The position numbers and the translations under genes were made by a program. Below are positions 34,770 through 46,210 of a DNA stretch of 64,000 nucleotides, in pieces. Position 1 is the first letter of the stretch. Every line of letters starts with the position of its first letter. The notes under the pieces were generated by a model. The model had not been told where the DNA came from. It saw only the letters and a program-made list of their open reading frames with translations, and made no database searches. Origin of the DNA: Pezizomycotina sp. ARF18 (Eukaryota; Ascomycota); the NCBI GenBank assembly GCA_002224055.1, contig AZLU01000131.1, forward strand, positions 1 through 64,000, written 5' to 3'.

Positions 34770-37570
34770 CTAGTTAACAGATGCGGGGCCGTTCTTAGAC
34801 TTTTTGCTGGAGGTATTGCCTTTGCTCGTAGATTTGCGCTTCTTAGAAGAAACGACGTCGTACTTTTTTAGATGGAAGGTGCCTTTAGGCGGAGGCGGTC
34901 GCACTACCGGCTTTTTAGATTTGCTCTTATTGTCGTCATAACGCTTTAATACGAAATTACCACGAGGTAGCGGGGGCACGCTCTAGTACTTTCTTATGTT
35001 CCGCCTTTGTATCGTCAAACGGCTTTAGTGTCTTGACACTTTTGGGCGTTGCCGTGATATTGAGGCTACTGGATGATCTTTGTTTGAGGGCTTTATTTGA
35101 AGATTCGGAGACCGCATGATCTTGCTCAGAGGTGTCCTCGGGTTCCTGGGGTTGATACGAATTGGTGAGGTTATCATTCGATGTTTCCGCGCGCGGGATG
35201 GTCCATTCGACGAGGTTACTTTGCGAAGCCTTGTTACTGCTGGGAACAAGTTCAGTAATGGCATTATCGGAAGCGCCATTACTTGCATATCGTCTATGGG
35301 GTTTAAACGGCCAAGCACTCAAGGTGAGTTTCTTAACCTCTTCTCCTCCATCTCGCGCTCCGATCCAATGAAGCCATATTATCATGACTTCCAAGGTTTT
35401 TACCGCGTCAAGATCACCGATATGAGCCTATTTTATGTTATCGAAAGGAAAAAGGAATTAAGGAATGAAGAGAAAGAAGTGAAAAAAAAAAACGAATATG
35501 TTAGATTACCGTTTCCCAAATGTGATCTACTAGAAGTGAGGAAATATACAAAGGAAAAAACTTACGGTGTTGAGGAATTTAGACCCGGGACAGGGTCTTG
35601 CATGTAAATAATCTAAACTTCTGTACATTGAGTTTGGGGTAGATGGAACGATGCCGTCTTAATTTCAGAAGATTTGGATGCTTTCCGCTAGCGTGTATAC
35701 CAAAAAATTCGAGAAGCTTTTCGATTAAGAACGCATCGACGTTGCTCTTGGACCATGATACGTGATAGTCGGCACCTTTCGTGACCTGTCGTCGCCACTG
35801 TCATTATCAGGTTCGTAGCCAGGAGTATATGTATTCAAATCATATCGTGGCAACAACTTCCTGCTTTTACAGCTTCGCGTAGATCGTCCCTCCAATTGAT
35901 GTTGGGTCCATCGGCAGTCTTATCATACTCCAGAGCACTATGCACAGCTCTAGAATGTGCATCCGTATAGCCTAGTTCTTTGATGCTTGAATATGCGGAC
36001 GCGGGTGTGATAATCGCCCACGGACCTAGCGGCCGAAACTCAAAATCGAAGACAGTGACTTTCTGAACTCCATCTAGTCCTTGCACTATCGACCTACGAA
36101 ATCTAGAGCGGGACGGCATCTTGGATTATTATTCATCGTCCAGTCCAACGGATCACAGCCTAGGCGTTCATCAAATAAAACGAAATTTTGGCTTTCTAGG
36201 TACCTCAACCTGTCATATAGTTCCTTCGAAACGTTAAACGTGAGATAGGAGTCAGGCAAACGAAAGTCACGCGCCTCCACGGGAAATCCGCCACCTTCTT
36301 CATATAGTTCCATTCCTTTGTGTTTCCGGCGGTAGGCGGCGTGTGAACAGGGTACGCAATACTGCCAAAATGTCAAAATCTCCCCTTGCTCGTAGAGAAC
36401 CGTATTAAACGCGTTTACTAATTGAACACCGACAGGGCACCTGGCATTTCCACAGCTGCGGCGACGGCCGGTTCCCCCAGTTTACACGCTGATTTCTTTT
36501 GAAGGGCCTCATTTCTCGCAAATATTCTCATGGCGAGCTCGGAGTCGAGGTCGAAGAACAGCGGATGAGTGGGCTGAGACGGCTCGAAGATTTTTTCATT
36601 GTCATACGTTTCGTTTAGTTTTCGAAGTAAATCATCCGGCGCGACTGGGTGATACTCTAAGATGTTGGGCTTCGTTGAACGACTGTATTTTCATGCAGAT
36701 TAGCACAGACCCTTGATACCAGAACGTGAGACTCCAATCCTTACCTGTCCCATGCGTAACCGTCGCACAACTTGGTCAACGCAAAGTAATCATCAACCAT
36801 GATCAGACACTTAGACATATTATATTCCGGATTTTTCTTAACAAATTTCATTAACGCCCACGTCCCAACATTCGATCTCCTCATGGCGGTGGTTCTGTGA
36901 AGTACCGTGCGAGTTCCACATGGCACTTGAATGTAGAGGAACCCATCTTGTACGCCGATGTCGATTTTGCCGTCATCACTAAAGAATCATCCTAGATATT
37001 CTGTCATTGAAACGATGGATGGGTTACTCGGAGGCGGGTCGCCTTTGAGCCGGAATTCTGAAGCGATTGGAATGCTTCCACTATTTGATTTATACCAATA
37101 TCGATCCTTGTCTGGAATTTCTGCCATAAATTCTACAAGAGAATTAGAGAATGTTAGAAAGGCGCATCAATTGTTTTCTACTAGAAAGAAACGAGCCGGC
37201 TCTACAATAGAGAGGATACGAGAAAGAGCTGAAGGTAGATTGGAAATAGAAGGATACATACCTGACGAAGGCTTACAGAGTGTATACATTGCTTCCACCG
37301 AGTGTTACTCTTGAACTCTGCAGACTTTTTTTTTTTTTTTTTTTTTTCAAACTTTAGCTTATGTATTGCACAGCGTTTGGAAACCTAATGAAGAATGCTA
37401 CCTTAATACTCGAAAAGAGCTTTTCGGCCTCGAAGGAGATTGTCGTTAATTGCTCTCATGAAACTTTTTACAATGATCCTTGGCGCGTTTTACTACTGAT
37501 CGAAATGCGGTCTTCTCATCATCGCATTCGATGCATCTGTAACAGGGGAAATGAGACGTCAAGTGACTAT
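34770..37570 (-). CDS. Unrecognised C2H2-finger protein with basic repeated tail (paralogue B)
   Basis: Tandem paralogue of the gene at 30062. It has the same order of parts: finger (HFPCYRCIECDDEKTAF ... DHCKKFH near 37540-37460), EFMAEIPDKDRYWYKSNSGS with IPIASEFRLKGDP, QDGFLYIQVPCGTRTVLHR, WALMKFVKKNPEYNMSK, YCVPCSHAAYRRKHKGMELY, CDPLDWTMN, FDFEFRPLGPWAIITP, SIKELGYTDAHSRAV, and WLHWIGARDGGEEVKKLTLS. The C-terminus differs: a Ser/Asn-rich linker, then two copies of a short Pro/basic motif (PPLPRGNFVLKRYDD and PPPPKGTFHLKKYDV) and a Lys/Ser-rich tail (SKKRKSTSKGNTSSKKSK) that resembles a nuclear localisation signal. No UBA or PIP motif is visible here. The 5' end is not fixed. Frame slips are frequent. 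Confidence 0.68.
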
Positions 37571-40500
37571 TGTTTGTGGTTGTATTGGAAGAAAACCACA
37601 GGACTTATGTAGCTTAGTGGTCTATTGCAAAGTACGATGGAAAAGAAGATAAATAAAATAAATAAAAGAGAGTGGGGGAGGAAGATAGAGGGAAACAATT
37701 CGAAACTGTAACTAAATCCTACTATTGTCTATTATGCTCCCTTTTTGCTATGTTTTTGCGGCAGGTAGTGAGAGGACACTTGCTGCCCCCAGCCAGAAAC
37801 TCTCCCATAGGCGAACCAGCTACCACATCTCGAATGAAAGCAACCACCACTGCATGTTGGTGTGGTCGACTACCGTGAGGCATTCTAGATCAGAACGTGA
37901 CGTGGCTGGAAGGATAAAACGGTGATGCTGAATTGTCCGATTACACGAAGAAGTCGAAGTGCTGACTCCTTTAACTTTGGGATGCAAGTATCGACAAAGT
38001 TATAATGATGGTTATCGTAGCCCTCTTAGGGGTTTGGCTTCAAAACGGTCTGTGTTCAAGCTTTATCTGGGAATTGTGCGCGGCCAGTGGCTCTAAGAGA
38101 AGGAATGAGGATGCTTCGTCGTCGTGAAATGAAGGCGGACGTGTATTAAGTACCAGAGCTGTCACACGTTAAGGTCTGACGGTAAGTCGAGCTCCCGATG
38201 GAACTAAGTGTTGAAACGTCCTAAAAATGAGAAGCGGGGTTAGTTTTGCTGTAAAATGATAGCCTTCGAATACTTAATTAAACGTAAAAATATGTAGATG
38301 GTTATGTATCAAGGAAATTTGCCTGGTAATGAACCTCGAAATACTCATTGTTTTTGAGCGCTTGAGGAAGATGGTATAGGTGATCATAATAAAGGAAAGG
38401 CAAAGGGAAAGTCAAGAAAGAAATTGAAGTTTCGAAAAACAGCAAGAGGGGTGATGTACAGATGTATACATGCATTTGCATTCGGATAACTCAAAGCACT
38501 TGACGGGTGGTGTTTGCATGCTGACAGGGTAACATCCGGGCGGAAGAAGAGCAGGAGGAGGAAGAAATATGTACTCTCATGCAATTCGTACTTCAGGAGA
38601 GCCTGAGAACGTTCATTGCAAGAGACTTAAGACCTTGTGTTTATCTGGTGAAGGAAAAGAACAAAAGGATGAAGAAGGAGACAAGTTTAATAGCAGGGAA
38701 GGGTCCATGCAATTCGCACTCCAGAATCTGGATGTGCTCATCGCTGAAAACATAACGGCTTCTGCCTCACAAGGGGTGAAAGGCTGAGGAGAATAGAAAA
38801 CACTGCGCTCGCAGTGTGTAGGGAACCAGTAGCAGAAGAAGCTCGTGCTACCTATAGCTGAGGTGCACTTAAGGCACAAAACGAGAGCAGGAATAGAATG
38901 CAGAACGTGATCGTACAAAGAACAGAAAAGGATTATACAGCAGAAGGAACAACAGCAAACTCCATGGATATACGTGGCTTACGCTATCCGTACCTTGAAG
39001 TTCTCATAGCAAGATAGATTAACAAGAGTATTTATACCTTTAATAAAGATGACCATTTACTTGCTTCTCGCCTTTTCGATTGCAGCGGTAGATTTGACAA
39101 TAAGTTTTATGGAATCGAGAAGTTGTTTCTTTGGAAGGATGGCAATTTGGACCTGTGTGGTTTTAATTCAGAGACAACTGATTGTTAGCAATGGGAAAAA
39201 AAAAAAAAAAAAAAAAAACCAGAAAGCCAAAAAGATAAAAGATAACGAAAAGAAAGAAAGGGAATCAGACGACGTCAGCTGTTGACTGGGCACCCGGTTG
39301 GTACTAATCTATGGTGAAAGAAATATCAATATTGGTATCGGCGGGTAGCGTTGACATTTCCTTTCTTTTTTTTTTTTTTTTTTTTTTTTTATCATCCCTT
39401 CTTTACAGAAAAGCAGTAGTTACAAAATACGGTAGGAAGGGTCCTGCACAATTCATGACAAACGGCTTAAGGCTACTTGAAGAAACTACAGTTTCGTGAA
39501 GCAAAGGAACAAGCTGCAATGCAGTAGCTATAGTCGGATCGACTTTCAGACAATAGCCCAGATAAGTTATCCTGGCATGATGAATGTTAAGATAAACGAA
39601 CAAAAACTGTTCTTGTGCGTGATGAATAAACATCTACCCGGAAATAAAAGTAATGCCAACAGTCGAACTTCCACTTCGATGATAAAAAGGGAGAAACTCT
39701 TTATGAAGAGAATGATAGCATTAACAAGCGCCATATTCTACTCAATCGTTACTACGAAGAGCTTATAGTAGATGCGCACTGCTATGCATCCTAAAGTAGT
39801 GACACAGCGAAGAGAAAGAGTATATCATCATCTGTGCGTCACAGGGAATTTTAGGGGGAACATCGTCATGCAGTGCTAGGCTTTCGCCATTCCCCGTCAA
39901 GGACTTGTAGCAGGATTGCAGAACAGTAAAGTGTAAAAGAGCAACAGAACGAAGTGATAAAGATATCACCTTTCAGGAAAACAGGAAAACAGGAAAACAG
40001 GAAAACAAGTAATAATATTAACAGGGTAACAGCCACATGAGGGATATACCCATCGCACTTCGAGAGAAGTTCTGAAATACTCATCGTCAATAGAGAATGA
40101 AACAAACTTCCTTTGATGGATATATTAATTGCATCTCACTTATTTATACATCTTTAACGCTTATTCCTGCCAATCATTATTGTTGGCAGAGGGTGGATTA
40201 TATATATCAGACTGTGAAGACTACATAAGATCTTTACAATACAAATACTTGCTTTAATATTTAATATTTATTTTTGATATTTTAGGTGCAGTTTGCATTA
40301 ACTATCCCCGACTGCTCCTATATTCAATATTCCGGTTTGATCCTTCTCTATTTTACCCAGAGACAATTGGCTGGTATACACGTACTTCAATTTATTCCTC
40401 GGGGGGCCTTCCTCTCTCTTCGGAGCCTTCCCATAAAATTAATTTTTTTTCCCCTTGTCTAAAAAATAACCACTCTTTCTTATTATCATATATATTCAAA

Positions 40501-41655
40501 AAGGAAATATAGTAGTGGCTTACTATATAGTAATTTATATAGAATAATAATAATAATAATTATAATAATAATAATAATATAACTATTAAGTACTTTAGGA
40601 GAATAGATGGCGTCTTTTTCATCGTTGCTGCCTATTCAGCGGCAACAATAATACTATCTATATTTGCTTTCCTTTTCAACGATATATATATATATTTTTC
40701 TTTTTTCTGTTTCTGTTTTCTTTTTCCTTTTTCCTCCTACGTTTTTTGTGTAACCAATTGAAAAGGAAGGTTTCTCGCTTCATCGTCCAATGATGAGCCG
40801 GGCCTTTCTGCTCAGGAATATGGGGTTAAAAAGTGCAATGGATCTCTGGCGATTTTGAGAAGATGGAAACAAGAACTGGCAGCTTTTTTGCGAAGTATCC
40901 AGTACGTTTAAATAAGGGACTAATTTCATGTTAAGGTCTAAATATATAAAATCAATTGACTACTATCTGAAGGCGTCCTAATAAAGCGATAAATTTTTTT
41001 CAACTTTTTTATATTCCGCCAAAGAAACAGAAGAGGGATTGCTAGCAGATACACAATGTTCTTAAAATACGCATATACATGCGAAAAAACTGATTTCCTC
41101 CGAATTAATCGCGTAATCCTGTAATAGTGAAGAAAAGCAAGCGGTAAAGAAAAGGCAACATAAAGCATTGTGAACTTCCTTTTTCTCAGAACGCGTACGT
41201 CGAAACGTGAAAAAAAGACAAAATAAAGAGTTACAGAGAAGAGAAGAGAGATGAGAGTTGTAAGAAAGATTAGGGTATAGCAAAATAAGATATAGGCAGG
41301 AAAAAAAAAACATAAGCTTGATACAAATACAAGTTAAACAAAATCCGGCCTTAAAAATAAAAACTCCTGTCGCGGATCCGGCACGCCCTGATCTGATATA
41401 TAAGATAACTAACGACAACATTAATAATACATGAGCTGAAGGATTATGAGCTTCTTCAGATAAAGGGAAAGAAGTAACTTCTTTTGGGCTTTGTGAATAT
41501 ATATATATATATATTAACGGAGAAATAAAAAAAAACTTAATCAAAAGTACCAGTTATTACCCTATTGCAATTACCACTTGAATGTGATTGCGATGATGAA
41601 GTGAAGGCTTATAAGATCAGAAAAGAAAGAAACGAAAAAAAAAAATGTAAAAATT
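37571..41655. other. 4-kb stretch without a recognised gene
   Basis: Upstream region of paralogue B and downstream flank of the HMG-box gene. It contains four CAGGAAAA repeats at 39974-40005, a long T run at 39367-39391 and an AT/TAA microsatellite near 40540-40580. Frames at 38569-38787, 39049-39285 and 39496-39768 show no family likeness. Confidence 0.4.
39974..40005. repeat. CAGGAAAA x4 short tandem repeat
   Basis: Four perfect head-to-tail copies of the 8-base unit CAGGAAAA. Confidence 0.9.
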
Positions 41656-44146
41656 TTAGGTCTCCAGCCCACGTAAAGCACGGACGAATTCCCCAACCTC
41701 AAAAGCAAGCCTTCGGATCGTCGCACCCTCCCACCCGTTCTTTCCCACGGTAGCAACGATGACACCTTCAGCAAGGGAATCCACAGATCCTGACAATGCA
41801 TTCTTGTCCTCTTTGACCAATATGGTCACGTCAGGGCCAACGCAAGCCGCGCCAGATTGAGGCCGTCCACTGCAGTGCTCCACGGGCGTGAATCCTTCCG
41901 AAGACGAGGCTAATCTGTTCGCCGCCTGGTTCGCCCGCGAGTATATGTATCGGTTGATGAGCACGTTCTGGGGTTGAAATTTGCCGAGGAAGGCGAGACG
42001 GAAGACGCCGGCGGTGACATGTTCTGCACTGTCGATCCCTGTTGCTGGGATTGCGCGGCGGAGAGCTGCCAGGACGCTCATAAGGCTGTCGATGCTGCTC
42101 ATCCTCATATCCCCATCCTTTTCTACGTAACCGCAGAACCAGTCGCGTAAGGTCCCTCGTCTTAGCCCTCCAGTCGGCCACAGACCTCAAGTACTCGCCA
42201 TCAGCCTCCCTTCGTCCAAGTCGGCATCGGGAACAAGAATGCTACCGTCGTCGCAGAAATCATCAGGGCTGACTACCACGGTGTTGTCGCCGGTGGTACT
42301 GGTCATGTTCTCCTTTAGGGAGATGACGAGGTTGCTGACGACCGAGCGGTCCTCGCCTTCGATAGCCACGACGGCGCCGCGGTGGAACTCCCGGGACGCA
42401 AATGTCGACAACGGCTTCGCAACTTTCATAATACCCTTGAGCTTCGTGAGCGGTGGAATGGCCAAGTGCGACGGCACGTAGTCGAAACGGCGTGTAGAGA
42501 GCGGGAAGCTGTTGCAGAGGGCGGAGGCATGTCCTTCCTAAGGTTAGATTCATCTTTCGAGAGCAGGGCGTTATTATTCGAAGTGAAGGATCAATATTCG
42601 TATCCGGGCTCGTTTCAGCTAGAACGGCGCTGGTAGGGGTCATCAGGTGGGACTGCTGATTGCCATTGTTAAGTTTTCTTTTCTTCGAGTTGGGGGGGAG
42701 TTTTCGGAATTTCCCGATCGTCCTCGAAATCATTCTGCAGGCCAAGCTGCAATAGAGCTTCCACTCCCGCTTGGGAGTCATGCTCATCTATACGCTTCTT
42801 TTTACCAGCTAGCGCTTGGAGCTTGGGCGGAACCACTTTGACTGGCGGTTTCGACAAGCTAATCGGCTGCGATAGGGAGTTGCCGGAGTAGCAGGCGTAG
42901 CTGGAGTGCTCGGCACCGACAAAGCTCCAGTTTTGCCTCCACATGTCTGACAAAAGGCCATTTCTCCCGAGGGTAGACCTCCAGCACCAAGGCCTGGCGT
43001 CTTTTTCCCGCTTCGTCGTGGTTGATAGCGGTACTCCGGATAACGCTGCAAATGCTGCTTTTTCTCCTCCTATTTCACGAGAAGAAATAAAAACATCTGT
43101 TAACATACTATTAAAAGGGAGTAAGATGACAAATTGGTAACTTACTTCGGCAAGTCTCTGCCAAACATCGCGGACCTCCTGAGGACTTTCTTTCCACATA
43201 TTTCCAATGATCTTTGAGATCTCGGGGTTCGGTTTTTGGGATTTTCTGCTACTACAGTTGCATCTTGTGTTGACGAAATAGGATGAAAGCTTTCGAAACA
43301 GCCAGAGCATGTTAGCCAATGCTTCATAACGTTGCTGTGGTACAAAATTCTAGACATAATCGTAACATACCATTTCTAGGACGTGGAATTCTCGCCGGCT
43401 GCTGGCATAAACAGATGTTGATATGCCCTTCAAGGTCGCTAGTTTTCAAGCTAAGTTCCTTCGTGTTCAAGGGCGGCATGTCCAGACTTGCATCCAGATC
43501 ATGGCTTGCATCTGCATTGAACAATTTTAGTACTTTCAAGGTCTGTTGTTGGTGACTACAAACCGAAAGATCGTCAAACATACCATCCATATGCATGGGT
43601 GAAAAGTTGTCGAGGTCTGTGCCACTGCTATCCCCGGTGCTAGTTGTCGAAGCGGCTCCGCTGTGGCCGTTTGCTTCCGCAGAAGTGCCCTTTTCAGAAC
43701 TATGAGAAGCTAACGAAGGAGGAGCCGGCACATCTTTCGACGTCTGCTGGGCCGAGGCTGGAGCCTCGACACCGGGCGTATGTGCCTTCTTTGCAGCTTC
43801 CAAAGCCGCAGCTGCCGTGGCGGTAGGTTCAAAGTCAACTCTAGTCATGTCTATGGGGTCGGAATCCTCGCCTCCGAGGATCGTTCCTAAATCTGTGTTC
43901 GGATGCTGCGGCCCAGTTATACCAGCAGTACGGCTGTGTTGACCACCGTCCCCTACGATAACGTCGTGTTCGAGCTTGCGTGATCAGAACCCCGAATATC
44001 CTCCCAATTGACCCTTCGTTATGCGTGTGCCGGAAGAACTCGTGAGCGTCTCGGTCTAGTTGGGCTTCAATCGTCGCTGGATTGGCTGATGTGTCCGCAT
44101 TCCCACCAAGAACCATAACAGAACCCTGAGATTTCGAGAGGGACAT
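41656..44146 (-). CDS. HMG-box transcription regulator (Ste11/Fmf-1/MATA-HMG type)
   Basis: DNA-binding regulator. The ATG at 44146 gives MSLSKSQGSVMVLGGNADTS. A Ser/Ala-rich segment ends RIPRPRN, where an intron (about 43295-43371) splits the HMG box. The box continues AFILFRQHKMQ, VVAENP, PNPEISKIIGNMWKESPQEV, RDVWQRLAE, a further intron with a CTAAC-like site, then EKAAF, YPEYRYQPRRSGKK. After the box come FCQTCGGKTGALS and a triple PATPATPATP repeat. The conserved C-terminal part found in Pezizomycotina homologues follows: HLAIPPLTKLKGIMKVAKPL, GAVVAIEGEDRSVVSNLV, YLRSVADWRAKTRDLTRLVL, GPDVTILVKED, and the end RRLAFEVGEFVRALRGLET. The single-residue spacing of the box and the PRPRN start match sequence-specific HMG boxes used in mating and fertility control. 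Which ortholog it is cannot be settled by eye. Several frame slips. Confidence 0.88.
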
Positions 44147-44415
44147 CTTTATCTATAAGGCAGGGAGCGGAAAGAACCCGTCTACCTTAGTTTGGCTTTT
44201 AGCACCAACCAACCAGGAAGCACAGAAAGAAAGGGGAAAAAAGAAAAGAAAAAAAAGTTTGAAATGAAACGAAACAAGTATGTCGATCCAAGAACACAAC
44301 GATAACAAGGCAAGTACGAATTAGAAAATTGCGGACAACGCCGTAGAGGGAAATTTCAATGACAAAAGAGAACCAAAAAGCACTAGCCACGGAGACAAAT
44401 CTACTCATGAAATGT

Positions 44416-44453
<38 letters not shown>

Positions 44454-46171
44454 GATAAATAGATAAATAGACAGAAATAAAAAAATAAGTAATTCCTTAT
44501 TTCTTCGATGAACTATTTTTGCAATCCGAAAGGATAAAAGGAGGAATAATGTGCCTGAATGACCGTGGCCGAACGATCTTGTAGCAGCAAGGGGAAGAGG
44601 GCAAGAGGGTTGTTACTTACTGTTTATTTTACTAACAAAGGATACGGAAAAATAATAATAAAGGTAAAAGCAAAAAACACCAGATACCCGATACTTCCTA
44701 CCAAAAGATAAATAAATCTCACCAAGGTAACAATAACAAAATTGACGGTGATATAGTAAGGGCAATCAAGAAATACTTGTAAAAAAATATCTTTCCTTTT
44801 TTTACCCTCTATTGAGTATAAATGGATTGAAAAACTAGTTTTCACTCGGAACTCCGCATGAGGAATAATGCCGATAGAGAAAGAGAATAACGAGCTCCTT
44901 GAGGAGCGGATACTATAAGAGATGAGGAAAAACAAAAGAACAATAATAATCACAATACCAGGATCGGTAACAATGAAGAATAGACGTTTCCTTTTTGGAG
45001 GGCTCTTTGCGTTGACGATGTGAAGGACAAAGCCCTTTCAAAGGGTTCCGTTTTCGCAACCCCGTATTCCACAACGGCCCCCAAACTGATATATGCGGAT
45101 CTCTTTCTCCTTCCTCCTCTCTCTGGCTGACTCTCTCTTCTTATTGAAGGATTGATTTAATCCAACATTTGTCTTGGGCGGGAGAAGTTCGAGAAAAAAT
45201 ACTGTGGAACCCCACTTCAGAAGTGACAGCAGGCAGATTTTAACCCTTCGATGTCACCCAAAGGTTGCCGCTTTTCGATGGTATATATTCAGCTAGCTTT
45301 CGCTGGAAAAAAATATATACTTGTAGTAACCCGTACAATAGCTAACTGTCGATTCGAGCAAGTGGCAATGAATTTTTCGAGATATCGGGAAGGAAAGATG
45401 CAAAAAATCAATGTATTTTTTGCATTCAAGAGAAATCCAGTTCTCTTTGCCCGTTTTTTCTTCAGGGCTGTTGTTGTACGTAATCTGCTGAAGAAAACTA
45501 GTCGATGGTTCACCCAAGAAATAAAATCTTTTCCTCAAGCGGCGTAGAGTCCGTCAGTCGTGAATTTCTTCGTGTTGTAATTGACGGGAAAATAAATGCC
45601 TTTCCAACAAAATATAGACGGATATCTAAACGAAAAAAAAAGGACAATAGTTAGAATTCTCTCCTTAACGAACGACTTTGAGCAGTATCGACAGCAGCAT
45701 AAATAAGTATATAGTTAACTGTTCGAGCTCTTATATATATATGGAATGATGATAGATTTAATCCTGATGCGAAATTTAAAAGAAAACTTTTTGAGTAATA
45801 AATAAATAAAAAATCGCGAAAAATAACACGGAGTTGAGGCTGGATATAGACTTTTGTATAACAAAGGACGGGGATAAATGGTTCAGACCTCAAGACGAGC
45901 TTCTAGCTCGACTATTCAATCAATTCGATTGACGAACAAAACATTTAAAGAGAGAAGGGAGTAATTTTCTATTGTTAGGACAGAATCTCGACGACGAAGA
46001 GATGACTTTGCTGGATTCTCCGAAGTCCCCAGCCCAATGCTCTTTTTTTTTAGTGGAGTCGGATAATAGGGAAGTCCTCCGCTTTCCTTTCCTTTTTCTT
46101 CTAGGGGGGAAGTAGAAGAGGAAACGACAGGAGAGTAAGAATTGCGAATATACCAACAACAACAACAACAC

Positions 46172-46210
<39 letters not shown>

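Noticed and set aside
38569-38787. Two similar ATGCAATTCG stretches and a 72-codon frame
   Set aside because: The likeness covers about 15 bases only and the frame matches nothing.
45251-45547. 98-codon plus-strand frame
   Set aside because: No recognisable domain, no intron signals and AT-rich codon use unlike the true genes.
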